From contig NZ_CP058559.1 of the NCBI RefSeq assembly GCF_014467015.1, positions 744,001 to 808,000 of the forward strand: a stretch of DNA of 64,000 nt, given 5' to 3'. A program made the position numbers and the translations under genes. The notes below the pieces were generated by a model. The model searched no databases. It saw only the letters and a list, made by a program, of their open reading frames with translations, and was not told the DNA's origin. This document shows, one piece after another, positions 7,890-16,491 of this stretch (positions within the stretch are counted from its first letter, which is position 1; each line of letters opens with the position of its first letter). Source of the stretch: Alkalicella caledoniensis. Lineage in GTDB: Bacteria > Bacillota > Proteinivoracia > Proteinivoracales > Proteinivoracaceae.

Positions 7890-8045
7890 ATGGGCAACTG
7901 CAATTGTACCTCTCAAAGGAATAGATTTGACGTTATTTTAGAATTAACTCTGTATTATTTAGATACACTTCCTGAGGATGATGTTACATTAGATGAAATT
8001 GAAGAGACATTCATTACCATGTCTAGGTTAGTTAATAACATTTAA
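7890..8045 (+). CDS. Small 51-residue acidic protein with an N-terminal CxC motif
   Basis: A short open frame, ATG to TAA, of 51 codons, starting MGNCNCTSQ and rich in Leu, Asp and Glu (LDTLPEDDVTLDEIEETF). AAAAGGGG lies nine bases upstream, and a hairpin with T tract follows 20 bases after the stop, so it has the full frame of a real gene. The two cysteines at positions 4 and 6 could bind a metal or be modified. I do not recognise a family. The preceding 290 bases (7598-7889) show only a weak candidate promoter (TTGCAA/TATATG near 7820-7850) and no other feature. Confidence 0.6.
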   Translation: MGNCNCTSQRNRFDVILELTLYYLDTLPEDDVTLDEIEETFITMSRLVNNI

Positions 8046-8065
8046 TTAGGTAAAGATAATATTTA

Positions 8066-8106
8066 AGGTCAAGTTCGGCTTTTAATTAGCGAGGCTTGAC
8101 CTTTTA
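8066..8106 (+). terminator. Terminator after the 51-aa gene
   Basis: AAGGTCAAG (8066-8074) pairs with CTTGACCTT (8094-8102), then TTATTTTTT. It also lies at the 3' end of the convergent ABC permease gene. Confidence 0.75.
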
Positions 8107-8110
8107 TTTT

Positions 8111-9745
8111 TTACTTAAATGCTCTCTGCCAAAAGAATTTTATAGCAATCATTGAGATAGCCATATAAATGTATAAACCAAATGCAGCCCTTCTGACTAG
8201 AAAATGTGCCACTACTGACACTATGATAAAACCAATGGAGTAAAAGAAGGTCTTTGTACTTTTGTCCTTAATATACTTAAAATCTTGGGAAAATGGTAGG
8301 TCCTTAGGGGTCACTAGTGTTACGAACATAATAAGGAGTAATAGGTTAAAGAAAATTATCAGTAAGTCAGGTAGAATTCTAGCCCCAAATACCCAAACAA
8401 ACAAACCACTTGATATCATAAAAGCTGGTGAGAAGTAGTTGATTACTAAAGCCTTAGTTGCCCCGGAGTATATAGGTGTACCACTGTTTAATGGAATCAC
8501 TTGATAGACCCAGGCAGCATTATATTTTTCGCTGATACTTATCATGGGTAAAGCAGATATCAACATAATTAGAGAAACATAGAGTACGAAATAGGTGCTG
8601 CTATTTTTCATACTATCAAGGTAGGATTCAAAGGACTGGCCATATCCTACGTTGTTGAATAAGAATATTAGTGGAAATATAACAGAAAAACCCAAGGATG
8701 GAAATAGTCTTAATTTAAATTTTCTCTCACTGGCAATCATTCTCTTGGTAAATTTATAGAAAGTCTGCTCATTTTTATCCTTTAAAAAAATCTTTGATAA
8801 TAATAGTTTTCTCATTGCTCTCTTTTTTGCCTTTGCAGAAAGCTTACCACTGTTATCGCTTAGTTTTGCTAGGTTCTTATCAAAATAAGGAGCTATCAAC
8901 TTGAGGTAAATTACAAGCATACATATAGAAACCACTACCCCTAATATGGATAGCCATATAATAGATGTTGAATAATCTTTATCTAATAACACAACAAATG
9001 GTGCACTAAACCAAGTAGGTGGTAAAATATAAGTCCACCATCTAGGAGTAAAGACTATATCTAAGTCAATGAATCCAAAGGCTCTACCTACAAATTGATA
9101 TGACAAGGTTACAAGGAGGGTAAAGCCTATCTGGAAATAATTTATAATATCCTTAAGCTTTTCGCCGTCGAATAGCCGTAAGATTAGATAATATAGCAAA
9201 GAAGTTGTAAATATGGAAAATCCCAGCAAGGAAAAAAGTTGAACTAAGAATATACCCAAAAAACTAATACCATATATTATTGTCCCAGCAATTATAAGTG
9301 GTCCGCTTATAGCCAATGAAATGGTAAGTAGGTAGATAAGGACATGTATTGTTTTGGCCATGTTTAACGTTTTATAATCTACTGGTTTAGGCAGCAAGAT
9401 ATTTTTTTCATTTACGTCTAAAAGTACCGAGGAAAAGTCTGATATTAAAGATGAAATGATCATAAACAAAAGCAGCCCGTAAATAATGCTCATTTTAAAA
9501 AACAGCGGAAAAGAGGGAATCATAAAGACCAGCATAAAAACACCCATCAAAGCATAGATAAATAGGGATTTTTTGAAGTAATTCCCTTCTTTCTCTTCAT
9601 CATTTGACAAAACTGTTGGCACCCTGCGTTCATCCATTATTAGCTTTACATTTAGTATAGATCTAAGGGTTCTGTAGTTCACACCTAGTTTAGTAAATAA
9701 GTACTCCCCCTTATCCAATAACCGTAGTATAAAGAAATCCTTCAT
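8111..9745 (-). CDS. ABC-2 type exporter permease, large form
   Basis: 544-residue polytopic membrane protein with about 12 predicted membrane segments and a soluble loop in the middle (about residues 300-345, rich in Lys/Arg). It follows directly on an ABC ATPase gene (2-base gap), so the two form an export system. Sequence type resembles the large single-gene permeases of Firmicutes whose substrates are mostly unknown (antimicrobial peptides, lipids or matrix components in studied cases). The start has GGGG TG upstream at normal spacing. Convergent with the 51-aa gene. Family membership is inferred from topology and context rather than a strong motif. Confidence 0.75.
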   Translation of the reverse strand: MKDFFILRLLDKGEYLFTKLGVNYRTLRSILNVKLIMDERRVPTVLSNDEEKEGNYFKKSLFIYALMGVFMLVFMIPSFPLFFKMSIIYGLLLFMIISSLISDFSSVLLDVNEKNILLPKPVDYKTLNMAKTIHVLIYLLTISLAISGPLIIAGTIIYGISFLGIFLVQLFSLLGFSIFTTSLLYYLILRLFDGEKLKDIINYFQIGFTLLVTLSYQFVGRAFGFIDLDIVFTPRWWTYILPPTWFSAPFVVLLDKDYSTSIIWLSILGVVVSICMLVIYLKLIAPYFDKNLAKLSDNSGKLSAKAKKRAMRKLLLSKIFLKDKNEQTFYKFTKRMIASERKFKLRLFPSLGFSVIFPLIFLFNNVGYGQSFESYLDSMKNSSTYFVLYVSLIMLISALPMISISEKYNAAWVYQVIPLNSGTPIYSGATKALVINYFSPAFMISSGLFVWVFGARILPDLLIIFFNLLLLIMFVTLVTPKDLPFSQDFKYIKDKSTKTFFYSIGFIIVSVVAHFLVRRAAFGLYIYMAISMIAIKFFWQRAFK

Positions 9746-9747
9746 AA

Positions 9748-10530
9748 TTACACCCCTTGAATAGCCTTAACAAATTCAGTAGCTATTTCACTATGTCTAT
9801 TAAAGCCAGTTAACTGATTAAATATACTTTCCAAGGAACCTTCCTTACTCATTTCCTTGAGTTCATCAAAGGTACCATCAGCAATTATTTGTCCTTGATT
9901 AATTAGAATAATTCTGCTACTTATTTTTTCCACAACCTCCATAATGTGTGAAGAGTAAAAAATTGTTTTCCCATTTCTGGCTAGGTCAGCCAAAATTTCT
10001 TTAAATACCATAACACTATTAGCATCTAAACCATTGAGTGGTTCATCCAAAAACAGTATGTCTGGATTATGTATTAGACTTGCGATGATTAGGAGTTTTT
10101 GGCGCATTCCTTTGGAGTAAGAGGAAATACGAGAATAGTACACATCTAAAATTCCGAACAACTCCATTAATCGTTGTCCTTTTTTGTCTATTTCATCTGG
10201 GTCCATGCCATAAAGTTCACCTATAAATTCTAGGTACTCATATGCAGTTAGTGCATCATAAATTTCACCTGATTCTGGAACATATCCCACTTTAAGCTTA
10301 TAATCAGTGCTTCCTCCATTAATTTCTTCACCAAAAACCTTAATACTTCCTTTATATCCTTCTACTATCCCTAAAAGAATTTTAACAGTAGTACTTTTAC
10401 CTGCACCATTTGGCCCGATATAACCTATTATCTGTCCCCTATGGATGTCAAGGTTGATACTATTTAATACCTGTTTTGATCCGTATTTCTTTGTGAGATC
10501 TCGAATTTGTATAACTGTTTCCTGTCCCAT
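9748..10530 (-). CDS. ABC transporter ATP-binding protein
   Basis: 260-residue ABC ATPase. Walker A GPNGAGKST at 39-47, signature SYSKGMRQK at 137-145, Walker B ILFLDEP at 158-164 and the switch histidine in SSHIMEVVEK; the QPESG-type Q-loop region reads YVPESGEIY. It resembles ATPases of ABC-2 exporters (CcmA/NatA type). ATG 10530 is preferred to the upstream in-frame start at 10590 because AGGGGG lies seven bases before it. It powers the permease encoded immediately downstream. Upstream lie two direct copies of TGTTTATTAC (10595-10604, 10621-10630), a possible regulator site. Confidence 0.92.
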   Translation of the reverse strand: MGQETVIQIRDLTKKYGSKQVLNSINLDIHRGQIIGYIGPNGAGKSTTVKILLGIVEGYKGSIKVFGEEINGGSTDYKLKVGYVPESGEIYDALTAYEYLEFIGELYGMDPDEIDKKGQRLMELFGILDVYYSRISSYSKGMRQKLLIIASLIHNPDILFLDEPLNGLDANSVMVFKEILADLARNGKTIFYSSHIMEVVEKISSRIILINQGQIIADGTFDELKEMSKEGSLESIFNQLTGFNRHSEIATEFVKAIQGV

Positions 10531-10637
10531 TTTTATACCCCCTTGTTTATAAAGTAGTTCTCCCATATTATTCTTTAAATATTTCTTCATTCCTTGTTTA
10601 TTACAAAATTTCTATAAGAATGTTTATTACATAATCA

Positions 10638-10664
10638 AAAACCCAGGCAAGGCGGCCTAGGTTT
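10638..10664 (-). terminator. Terminator of msrB
   Basis: AAACCTAGGC pairs with GCCTGGGTTT (one G-T pair), followed by T residues on the minus strand; the msrB stop codon lies inside the stem. Confidence 0.7.
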
Positions 10665-11106
10665 CAAATACTTTTATCAAGTCCTTATATCCTTCCTTTT
10701 CCATATCCTCAAGGGGGATAAATCTAAGTGCAGCACTGTTAATGCAATACCTTAACCCACCTTCTTCTAATGGCCCATCATTGAAAACATGGCCAAGGTG
10801 GGAATCTGCGTCCTTACTACGCACTTCAATGCGGTGCATGTTGTGGGTAAAATCAGCTTTCTCCTTAATTTGCTTTCTATCAACAGGCTTAGTAAAGCTA
10901 GGCCATCCACATCCTGCATCAAATTTATCTAAGGAAGTAAAGAGTGGCTCCCCTGAAACAATATCCACATAAAGCCCTGGCTTATTATGATTCCAAAACT
11001 CATTTTTGAAAGGCGCTTCAGTCCCATTTTCCTGTGTTACTCTGTATTGGGTTGGGCTTAGCTTTTTCCTTAAATTGTTCTTATCAAACTTATTTTTATT
11101 GTCCAT
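10657..11106 (-). CDS. msrB: Peptide-methionine (R)-S-oxide reductase MsrB
   Basis: 149-residue single-domain SelR/MsrB protein that repairs methionine-R-sulfoxide in proteins. Numbered from ATG 11106: catalytic Cys121 in the [11 protein letters not shown] motif, a second cysteine at 66 in GCGWPSF that can act as the resolving residue, and active-site His103/His106 (HLGH). The two CxxC pairs that bind structural zinc in many MsrB are absent ([13 protein letters not shown] instead), as in the Bacillus subtilis type. The GGAGG site is 12 bases before ATG 11106 but directly abuts ATG 11118, so the shorter start is preferred. It may be read through from the ABC operon upstream (50-base gap). Confidence 0.92.
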   Translation of the reverse strand: MDNKNKFDKNNLRKKLSPTQYRVTQENGTEAPFKNEFWNHNKPGLYVDIVSGEPLFTSLDKFDAGCGWPSFTKPVDRKQIKEKADFTHNMHRIEVRSKDADSHLGHVFNDGPLEEGGLRYCINSAALRFIPLEDMEKEGYKDLIKVFET

Positions 11107-11125
11107 ATTCTCAACCATCCTCCGA

Positions 11126-11152
11126 GGTCAGAGCTGATTAATCAAGCTGACC
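11126..11152. other. Imperfect hairpin between ABC permease and msrB
   Basis: GGTCAG and CTGACC enclose imperfectly paired GCTGATT/AATCAAGC. There is no T tract on the minus strand; it may attenuate or merely separate the two genes. Confidence 0.4.
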
Positions 11153-11155
11153 CTT

Positions 11156-11857
11156 TTATTTGCTAAACTTCTTAACTAACAAGTACAAATACACAAAGTG
11201 TATGGCTGTGGCGAAAGTTATAGTTGTTATTATATTTTTTCCCATTATTATCTCATTAATCCAAAATGGTGGTAAAATCCCTGCCATATACCTCCAGTTT
11301 CCTTGGGCTAAAAAGCTTACGGCAGGCGCGATATTTAAAAGTCCTAAGCCCTTTGAGTAGGCTAATCCCTCAACTTTATTCGCTGCAAAACTTCCTAAAA
11401 ACAGAGCTATCAGTGGTGCTTCCAGTGACGCTATTAGTATCATTGCCACTGTTTTAGACATTGATACTTCCGCTAGTGGTAGTATGTTTACAGTGATAGC
11501 TGACATGGCTATTGAAATTATAGTGGGGCTAATTATCCTATAAGAGATAAAACCTGCTTTCCCTAGTTCTGTAACAGATATATAGGATAATATATCATCA
11601 TCTTTTTCATCTAATATAATAAACCCCGTAAAAACTCCTATAATCATTGGTGTAAATAATATAAGATACACATATATAAGTGGATAATAAACTTTTAAGT
11701 CAAAGTTAAGTTGCTCCAGTAGAAACTCTGTTGCTATGGGTAAAACAAAGTATAGAAATGATGTCAATAATAATGGCCCCATAAACGAAATAAGTAAAAC
11801 ATAGTCACGGATCAAATTTTTATAATCCCTAGCCCCGAGACTAATTATTTTCCTCAT
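11156..11857 (-). CDS. ABC-2 type membrane permease
   Basis: 233-residue membrane protein with six predicted helices, opening with MRKIISLGARDYKNLIRDYVLL, the positively charged N-terminus typical of ABC-2 permease subunits. ATG 11857 overlaps the stop codon of the preceding (frameshifted) permease by ATGA, which implies translational coupling; GGGGGTGGGA lies seven bases upstream. It belongs with the ATPase at 12556-13410 and the TetR gene above as one efflux operon. The conserved FILDEKDDDILSYISVTELGKAGFISYRI segment resembles fluoroquinolone-type export permeases, but the substrate cannot be named. Confidence 0.8.
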   Translation of the reverse strand: MRKIISLGARDYKNLIRDYVLLISFMGPLLLTSFLYFVLPIATEFLLEQLNFDLKVYYPLIYVYLILFTPMIIGVFTGFIILDEKDDDILSYISVTELGKAGFISYRIISPTIISIAMSAITVNILPLAEVSMSKTVAMILIASLEAPLIALFLGSFAANKVEGLAYSKGLGLLNIAPAVSFLAQGNWRYMAGILPPFWINEIIMGKNIITTITFATAIHFVYLYLLVKKFSK

Positions 11858-12246
11858 TTGTTCCCACCCCCGATTTTTGATATGACATATCCCTGAAGAC
11901 TCCATACTGCACCTCTATACGCGAAGTAACAACCAACTAGTAAATACGCTATTGGAAACAACAGACTAGTATATGTTTGTGATAATGATGCTAGCAGTAA
12001 CTCAATAGTGTGAGTGGTAGGAATGAGTATATAAAGAAACGTCTCAAAAATATCCAAGTACTGAGTTAGTGGCAGAAAAAAAATAAGCAAAAACACACCA
12101 GAGTACATCATATAGTAATTAAGGTTCTTGGTTCTCACAACTAAAATAAAACCTAGGAGAGTAAAAAAAGTTGCTGTAAGTAGAATGGTTATAGTAAATA
12201 AAATCCAATTTACATCATTGCCACCAGATAAAACCAGTATAAACAC
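11854..12246 (-). pseudogene. ABC-2 permease, C-terminal half after frameshift
   Basis: 130 codons encoding about four membrane helices (LLTATFFTLLGFILVVRTKNLNYYM is the classical second-half motif of ABC-2 permeases) and a basic C-terminus. It has no ribosome site before its first GTG and lacks the N-terminal helices, which are encoded in another frame by 12215-12559; the two frames overlap by 32 bases. Joined, they give a permease of normal size (about 235 residues). So one permease gene is split by a single-base shift near 12215-12246. Whether this is a mutation, an assembly error or programmed frameshifting is open. Confidence 0.75.
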
Positions 12247-12559
12247 TACTCAAATACGTTATAAGACCAAGTGAAATCACTTTATTTAATATATAGTTTT
12301 TTATGCTATAGGGAGTCACAAATAAATTCTCTAATATGTTTTGATCCCGTTCCAAAAAGAATATTCCGGATATAAAGAAAAATCCTAGTACTGCTGGGTC
12401 AGTGAACAGTATTATAGGCAGAATAAAATTCCTTGGCTCAAGGGGTAACAATCTCAAAATAGCAACATAAACAATACTGGCGACTAGATAGGCAATGTAA
12501 AATCCATGCCGGAATTGAAATTTAATATCATGCAAAAGGGAAGACCCATTTTTTTTCAT
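12215..12559 (-). pseudogene. ABC-2 permease, N-terminal half before frameshift
   Basis: 114 codons from ATG 12559, which overlaps the ATPase stop by ATGA. Encodes the N-terminal part of an ABC-2 permease: a basic start, two or three helices and the FFLERDQNILENLFVTPYS loop that normally contacts the ATPase. The frame closes at TGA soon after a Trp-Trp-Gln, whereas the neighbouring frame continues the expected membrane segments. No clear slippery heptamer is visible in the 32-base overlap, so a plain indel is more likely than programmed slippage. The rest of the operon looks intact. Confidence 0.75.
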
Positions 12560-13410
12560 GTAAGCTCCCTCCCAGTTACCTCTATAAATATACTCTCTAG
12601 GCTAGCTTCTTGTGTATAAATTCGTTCTACATCTTTTGTTCGCATAACCCTTTGAAAATCCTGATTATCTAGAAGCTGATCCATAGAGTACTGCTTTGTT
12701 TCAACAATATCATCTCCTTTGTATTCAACGACTACATTTTTGTTGCCTCTGCTTAGTTTCAACTGCCTAGGAGAGTCTATAAGCTTTATTTCTCCATCCA
12801 CCAAAAAAGCTACCCTATCACAAATCTCATCTGCTACATTCATATTATGTGTAGTAAGAAATACGGTTTTTCCTTCAGATTTTTTTTGCAATATAATATC
12901 TTTTACTCTTTTTGCATTAACTGGGTCTAAACCTGAAGTGGGTTCGTCAAGAAATATAATATCTGGATTATTAATTAGTGCCCTACAAAGGTTTAGCCTC
13001 ATTTTCATTCCCTTAGAAAATTGCCCAACCCTCATATTTTTATATTCCAGCAAATTTACAGATTCAAGCAGTATGTCTATGTCACTGATATCCGATGAGA
13101 AAAGTGAACCAAAAAAATTAAGATTTTCCACAGCTGTAAATTTAGAGTAGAAGTTAGGACTTTCAAAGGCTACACCTATTTTATTATAATAATCTTTTTT
13201 AAGTTTCTTTAGTTCTTTGTTATCAATCTTAACTGAACCATAGTAGTTTTTAAGGGTTCCGATAAGTATTTTTTGTGTGGTACTTTTTCCAGAGCCCGAT
13301 GGACCTAAAAAACCAAAAATTTCCCCTCTTTTTATATTAAAATTAATGTCTTTCAGTGTTTTAACTTTTGCTCTAGAGTAAGAAAAATTTAAATTGTTAA
13401 CTGATATCAC
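12556..13410 (-). CDS. ABC transporter ATP-binding protein (TetR-linked exporter)
   Basis: 284-residue ABC ATPase. Walker A GPSGSGKST at 36-44, signature FSKGMKMRL, Walker B IIFLDEPTSGLD and the TTHN switch region are all present, followed by the roughly 70-residue C-terminal extension typical of drug and antimicrobial exporter ATPases. The GTG at 13410 is taken as start: GGAGGG lies seven bases before it, and it starts one base after the TetR stop codon; an in-frame start at 13437 would overlap tetR. Operon order is tetR, ATPase, permease (broken), permease. Its partner is damaged, so activity of the pump is uncertain. Confidence 0.92.
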   Translation of the reverse strand: MISVNNLNFSYSRAKVKTLKDINFNIKRGEIFGFLGPSGSGKSTTQKILIGTLKNYYGSVKIDNKELKKLKKDYYNKIGVAFESPNFYSKFTAVENLNFFGSLFSSDISDIDILLESVNLLEYKNMRVGQFSKGMKMRLNLCRALINNPDIIFLDEPTSGLDPVNAKRVKDIILQKKSEGKTVFLTTHNMNVADEICDRVAFLVDGEIKLIDSPRQLKLSRGNKNVVVEYKGDDIVETKQYSMDQLLDNQDFQRVMRTKDVERIYTQEASLESIFIEVTGRELT

Positions 13411-13411
13411 A

Positions 13412-14017
13412 CTACTCCCTCCCCTTAAATAAACCATTTGCTATTAGAGTAATAATGAGCTCCAAGGTTTCATCATAAACTCCATCCCCAATTTCTTTTT
13501 TATGAGTTGATAGCAGAAATAAAGCTCTAATCACACCAGCAATAGCATCAGGATTAAACTTTTCCATCATTCCCTTTTGCTGCCAATACTGAATTAAGGG
13601 TAAGAGGTCATCTCCATCTGTTGCAATATGTTTAGCTATTTTTTCTTCAGGGAGCTTTCTTACTATCAGCTCAAATTCATCTCTGTTGTACAATGTTTTC
13701 AGAAAAGTATTTTTTTCTACTTCCCTAAGACCAGAAAGCAAAAAATCTTTAAATGAACTTGCATCAGCTTCATATATATTGAAATTTTTGAGGATCTTTT
13801 CTTTAAGAATTTTTTCTTCTTTCTCTAGTATTTCAAAGTAAAGCTCTTCTTTAGAGTTAAAAAAGCTGTAAAAAGATCCCTGGGCAATGCCCACAGCTTT
13901 AGTAAGATCACCAATGGAGGTTTTCTTAATTCCAAATACACTAAAAAGTTCCTTTCCCCTTTCTAGCAGGTTATTGGTTATTATTATTTTCTCTCTTTCA
14001 GTAAAGCCTTTAGCCAT
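13412..14017 (-). CDS. TetR family transcriptional regulator
   Basis: 201-residue TetR protein. N-terminal helix-turn-helix at about residues 28-50: KKTSIGDLTKAVGIAQGSFYSFFNSKEELYFEIL, with the family's GxFYxxFxxKEEL signature. The C-terminal ligand domain is divergent. First gene of an efflux operon; the next gene starts one base after its stop. By family precedent it represses this operon and is released by the exported compound. ATG 14017 has AGGGGAGA at good spacing. Confidence 0.92.
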   Translation of the reverse strand: MAKGFTEREKIIITNNLLERGKELFSVFGIKKTSIGDLTKAVGIAQGSFYSFFNSKEELYFEILEKEEKILKEKILKNFNIYEADASSFKDFLLSGLREVEKNTFLKTLYNRDEFELIVRKLPEEKIAKHIATDGDDLLPLIQYWQQKGMMEKFNPDAIAGVIRALFLLSTHKKEIGDGVYDETLELIITLIANGLFKGRE

Positions 14018-14062
14018 AAATACTCTCCCCTATGAACTTTTTTTATTTTTATTCATATATTC

Positions 14063-14091
14063 ATAGTATCCTAATTGTTACTCATTGTCAA
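14063..14091 (-). promoter_or_regulatory. Sigma-A promoter of the tetR-ABC operon
   Basis: Minus strand TTGACA (14091-14086), 17-bp spacer, TACTAT (14068-14063), 45 bases before the tetR start. Confidence 0.75.
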
Positions 14092-14111
14092 TATATTCCT
14101 TGTGGTACCCC

Positions 14112-14140
14112 TTGACTTTAGTTTGCTAAATTGCTAAAAT
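14112..14140 (+). promoter_or_regulatory. Sigma-A promoter of the asnA T-box transcript
   Basis: TTGACT (14112-14117), 17-bp spacer, TAAAAT (14135-14140). It faces away from the tetR promoter 20 bases away. Confidence 0.75.
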
Positions 14141-14154
14141 AATAATTAATAAAT

Positions 14155-14420
14155 AAAAACTGTGATGAGAAGAAGTAAATGTAGAGATTAGTTTCAGCGA
14201 GTTGGTGATAGTGGGAGACCAATACGAAGGCTATATTGAATAACATCTCGGAGTTTCTAACTGAAATCCTTTAAGGAAAGTAGGCTTAGACGGAGCCTGT
14301 ACCGTTAGCATCAGGGCGGTTTGATAGAACCGTATTTAAGTGAGCGTATTTTGCTAACTAGGGTGGTATCGCGGAAGTTAAAGCTTTCGTCCCTTATTAT
14401 AGGGATGAAAGCTTTTTTTA
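14155..14420 (+). ncRNA. T-box riboswitch (asparagine) upstream of asnA
   Basis: Complete T-box leader: stem I begins near GATGAGAAGAAGTAA, the AAC triplet at 14242-14244 is the likely Asn specifier, the T-box proper AGGGTGGTATCGCGG is at 14360-14374, and a strong terminator follows (arms 14380-14394 and 14401-14415, then T residues). Uncharged tRNA-Asn should stabilise the antiterminator and allow transcription of the asparagine synthetase gene. The specifier fits the downstream product. Confidence 0.93.
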
Positions 14421-14430
14421 TTTTAGATAC

Positions 14431-14520
14431 CTTTGCGTAGTAGCAAAACAGCTAACTAGGGTGGCACCACGGAAGCTTAAGTCTTTCGTCCCTTTTCATA
14501 GGGATGAAAGGCTTTTTTTG
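14431..14520 (+). ncRNA. Second, truncated T-box (3' half only) upstream of asnA
   Basis: A TTTGC/GCAAA mini-stem, then GCTAACTAGGGTGGCACCACGG with a second T-box (14458-14472) and a second terminator (GTCTTTCGTCCCT pairing with AGGGATGAAAG, then TTTTTTT). It repeats the 3' half of the first T-box but has no stem I or specifier. It lies between the first terminator and the asnA start, so transcription must pass both. Confidence 0.85.
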
Positions 14521-14550
14521 TACCATAAAATAATGAGGAGGTTTTATTTC

Positions 14551-15561
14551 ATGACATGTTTAAAATTATCGCAGCAGTACAAACCATTATTGAGCATTAG
14601 GGAAACAGAAGTAGCAATTAAAGAGATTAAAGACTATTTTGAAAGAAAGCTGGCGGAGGAACTGAACCTTACTAGGGTCTCTGCACCTCTTTTTGTAGCT
14701 AACCATACGGGATTGAATGATAACCTAAGTGGTGTGGAGGCACCTGTATCTTTTACCGCTCCTGCAGTTAAAAACCACCAATTTGAAATAGTCCACTCCT
14801 TAGCAAAGTGGAAGCGTATGGCACTAGCTAGGTATGGGTTTGAAATGGGAGAAGGCTTGTACACTGACATGAATGCCATTCGCAAGGATGAGGAGCTAGG
14901 CAACCTTCATTCCATTTATGTTGATCAATGGGATTGGGAGAAAATCATTTCAAAGGACCAGCGCAATAAGGATACATTGAAGATGACTGTTAGAAAAATC
15001 TACAAAGTATTTAAGTCCACAGAAGCTTACGTCACCAGTCTTTATCCACAGATCAAACCAATTTTGCCAGAGGAGATTCACTTTATCACAACACAAGAAT
15101 TAGAAGACTTGTATCCTTCCCTTTCACCAAAACAAAGGGAGCATGCCATTACAAAGGATAAAGGTGCAGTTTTTCTACTTGAAGTAGGTGAAGTGCTGAG
15201 GTCTGGTATTCCCCACGATGGTAGATCCCCTGATTATGATGATTGGTCATTAAATGGCGACATCTTATTCTGGTACCCAATGTTGGACTGTGCCATAGAA
15301 CTCTCATCCATGGGCATAAGGGTTGATGGCAAGACACTTCTGTCACAGCTGGAAAAAGCAAATGCTAAAGAAAAAATGTCCCTAGACTTTCATAAACAAC
15401 TCCTTGAAGGTACTCTGCCACAAACCATAGGAGGGGGTATAGGACAATCTCGCATCTGTCTGTATTTCCTAAGAAAAGCCCATATAGGCGAAGTACAATC
15501 CAGCGTCTGGAGTGATGAGATGATTAAAGAATGCCAAAAGGCAGGAATTCAACTACTATAA
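14551..15561 (+). CDS. asnA: Aspartate-ammonia ligase (asparagine synthetase A)
   Basis: 336 residues, the normal length of AsnA, which makes asparagine from aspartate, ammonia and ATP. It is related to class II aminoacyl-tRNA synthetases: [16 protein letters not shown], the conserved DMNAIRKDE segment and the C-terminal [21 protein letters not shown] (motif-3-like) are clear. ATG 14551 has GAGGAGG nine bases upstream; longer frames run back into the T-box. Control by an Asn-specific T-box, here with a duplicated terminator module, fits an asparagine biosynthetic gene. Followed by a bidirectional terminator. Confidence 0.96.
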   Translation: MTCLKLSQQYKPLLSIRETEVAIKEIKDYFERKLAEELNLTRVSAPLFVANHTGLNDNLSGVEAPVSFTAPAVKNHQFEIVHSLAKWKRMALARYGFEMGEGLYTDMNAIRKDEELGNLHSIYVDQWDWEKIISKDQRNKDTLKMTVRKIYKVFKSTEAYVTSLYPQIKPILPEEIHFITTQELEDLYPSLSPKQREHAITKDKGAVFLLEVGEVLRSGIPHDGRSPDYDDWSLNGDILFWYPMLDCAIELSSMGIRVDGKTLLSQLEKANAKEKMSLDFHKQLLEGTLPQTIGGGIGQSRICLYFLRKAHIGEVQSSVWSDEMIKECQKAGIQLL

Positions 15562-15565
15562 GAAA

Positions 15566-15596
15566 CGGGGTCTACCATAATCTATGGTAGACCCCG
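15566..15596. terminator. Bidirectional palindromic terminator
   Basis: Perfect 14-bp arms (CGGGGTCTACCATA) around ATC, exactly between the converging asnA and rubrerythrin genes. Few T residues follow on either strand. Confidence 0.7.
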
Positions 15597-15600
15597 CATA

Positions 15601-16026
15601 TTACTTGCTATACCTAGCTAGGATGCCTTCTAACATTCTTGCGTGGCGTGCTTCGTCTTTTGCTGCTTCATTGAAGTAGTCTCTTAGAGAGTCTAGGCCA
15701 AGTTCTTGGGCTTTGTCTGCTGCTTCTTTTTTAGACTGATTGGCGAAAACTTCCCCTTCTAGCATTTGCTGAATGTTAGCAAATAGGTCTTCTTGGATAA
15801 TGCCGTTAAATTCTGCAAAGTGTGCTGCATGTTCTGCTTCTTCCCATGCCATGGTTTTTAAAACCTCAGCTATCTCGGGGTATCCTTCCCTTTGCGCTAA
15901 CCTTGCCATTGCTAAATACATACCAACTTCCGATGTCTCACCTGTAAAGTTTTGTTTTACTATACGCTCAAGGGCAGTGCCTTTCGCTTCACCAATTACA
16001 TTTTCTAATGTTAACTCTCTTTTCAT
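15601..16026 (-). CDS. Rubrerythrin-type ferritin-like diiron protein
   Basis: 141-residue four-helix protein of the rubrerythrin family without the C-terminal rubredoxin domain. Diiron ligand motifs: TGETSE (about 28-33), EEAEHAAHF (62-70, with E62/E65 and H66), GEVF (91-94) and DEARH (124-128). In anaerobes such proteins reduce hydrogen peroxide using electrons from a separate rubredoxin or NADH-dependent partner. ATG 16026 is chosen because GAGAGG is nine bases upstream; ATG 16035 abuts that site. It follows a Cys-rich gene by 17 bases and shares its promoter with the PerR-like box. Confidence 0.92.
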   Translation of the reverse strand: MKRELTLENVIGEAKGTALERIVKQNFTGETSEVGMYLAMARLAQREGYPEIAEVLKTMAWEEAEHAAHFAEFNGIIQEDLFANIQQMLEGEVFANQSKKEAADKAQELGLDSLRDYFNEAAKDEARHARMLEGILARYSK

Positions 16027-16043
16027 TTTACCCATCCTCTCTA

Positions 16044-16478
16044 TTACTTAACATTTTGAAAAGCTATCATGACCCTATCTGCCATTGATGGATCTATACT
16101 CTTCATATCATTTAAGTACATCAACGTACTTCCTTTATAATCTAAGGCCTCTCCAAACAAAATTATCTCATATGTAGAACGAACTATGTTGATTATACAA
16201 TCTTCGTCATGATACAGGTTACAGTTTCTGCATTGCTTAAGTAAATAAGCTAATGAACTAACAACCGTGTCATCATCGTATACCTTCATATCATTATTGG
16301 GTATTTGATCTAGACCCCCATCTAAAAAGTCATCCTGTTGCCTTAAACAAGATGTTAGGCTCTGTCTACAATACCCAATTAAGCAGTTGCCTTTTTTACA
16401 GGAACCACAGTTACTTGGTGTCAAACAACAGTCACCTATTTTTGATATTAGACCTTCATAGTTAATGTTTGTGTTCAT
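16044..16478 (-). CDS. Cysteine-rich protein upstream of rubrerythrin, family unknown
   Basis: 144 residues with ten cysteines in two clusters: C17, C18, C24, C27, C32, C37, C44 and C83, C86, C94. The spacing (CC-x5-C-x2-C-x4-C-x4-C) suggests binding of an iron-sulfur cluster or zinc; no signal peptide or membrane segment is seen. I do not recognise the family. Co-transcription with rubrerythrin under a PerR-like operator makes a role as electron carrier or partner in peroxide reduction attractive, but this is inference from context. ATG 16478 is preceded by GGGGGAAGAAGA. Confidence 0.75.
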   Translation of the reverse strand: MNTNINYEGLISKIGDCCLTPSNCGSCKKGNCLIGYCRQSLTSCLRQQDDFLDGGLDQIPNNDMKVYDDDTVVSSLAYLLKQCRNCNLYHDEDCIINIVRSTYEIILFGEALDYKGSTLMYLNDMKSIDPSMADRVMIAFQNVK

Positions 16479-16491
16479 TCTTCTTCCCCCT

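Noticed and set aside
10595-10630. Direct repeat TGTTTATTAC as an operator of the ABC operon
   Set aside because: Two copies only, A/T-rich, no regulator gene adjacent to this operon; kept as a note under the ATPase gene.
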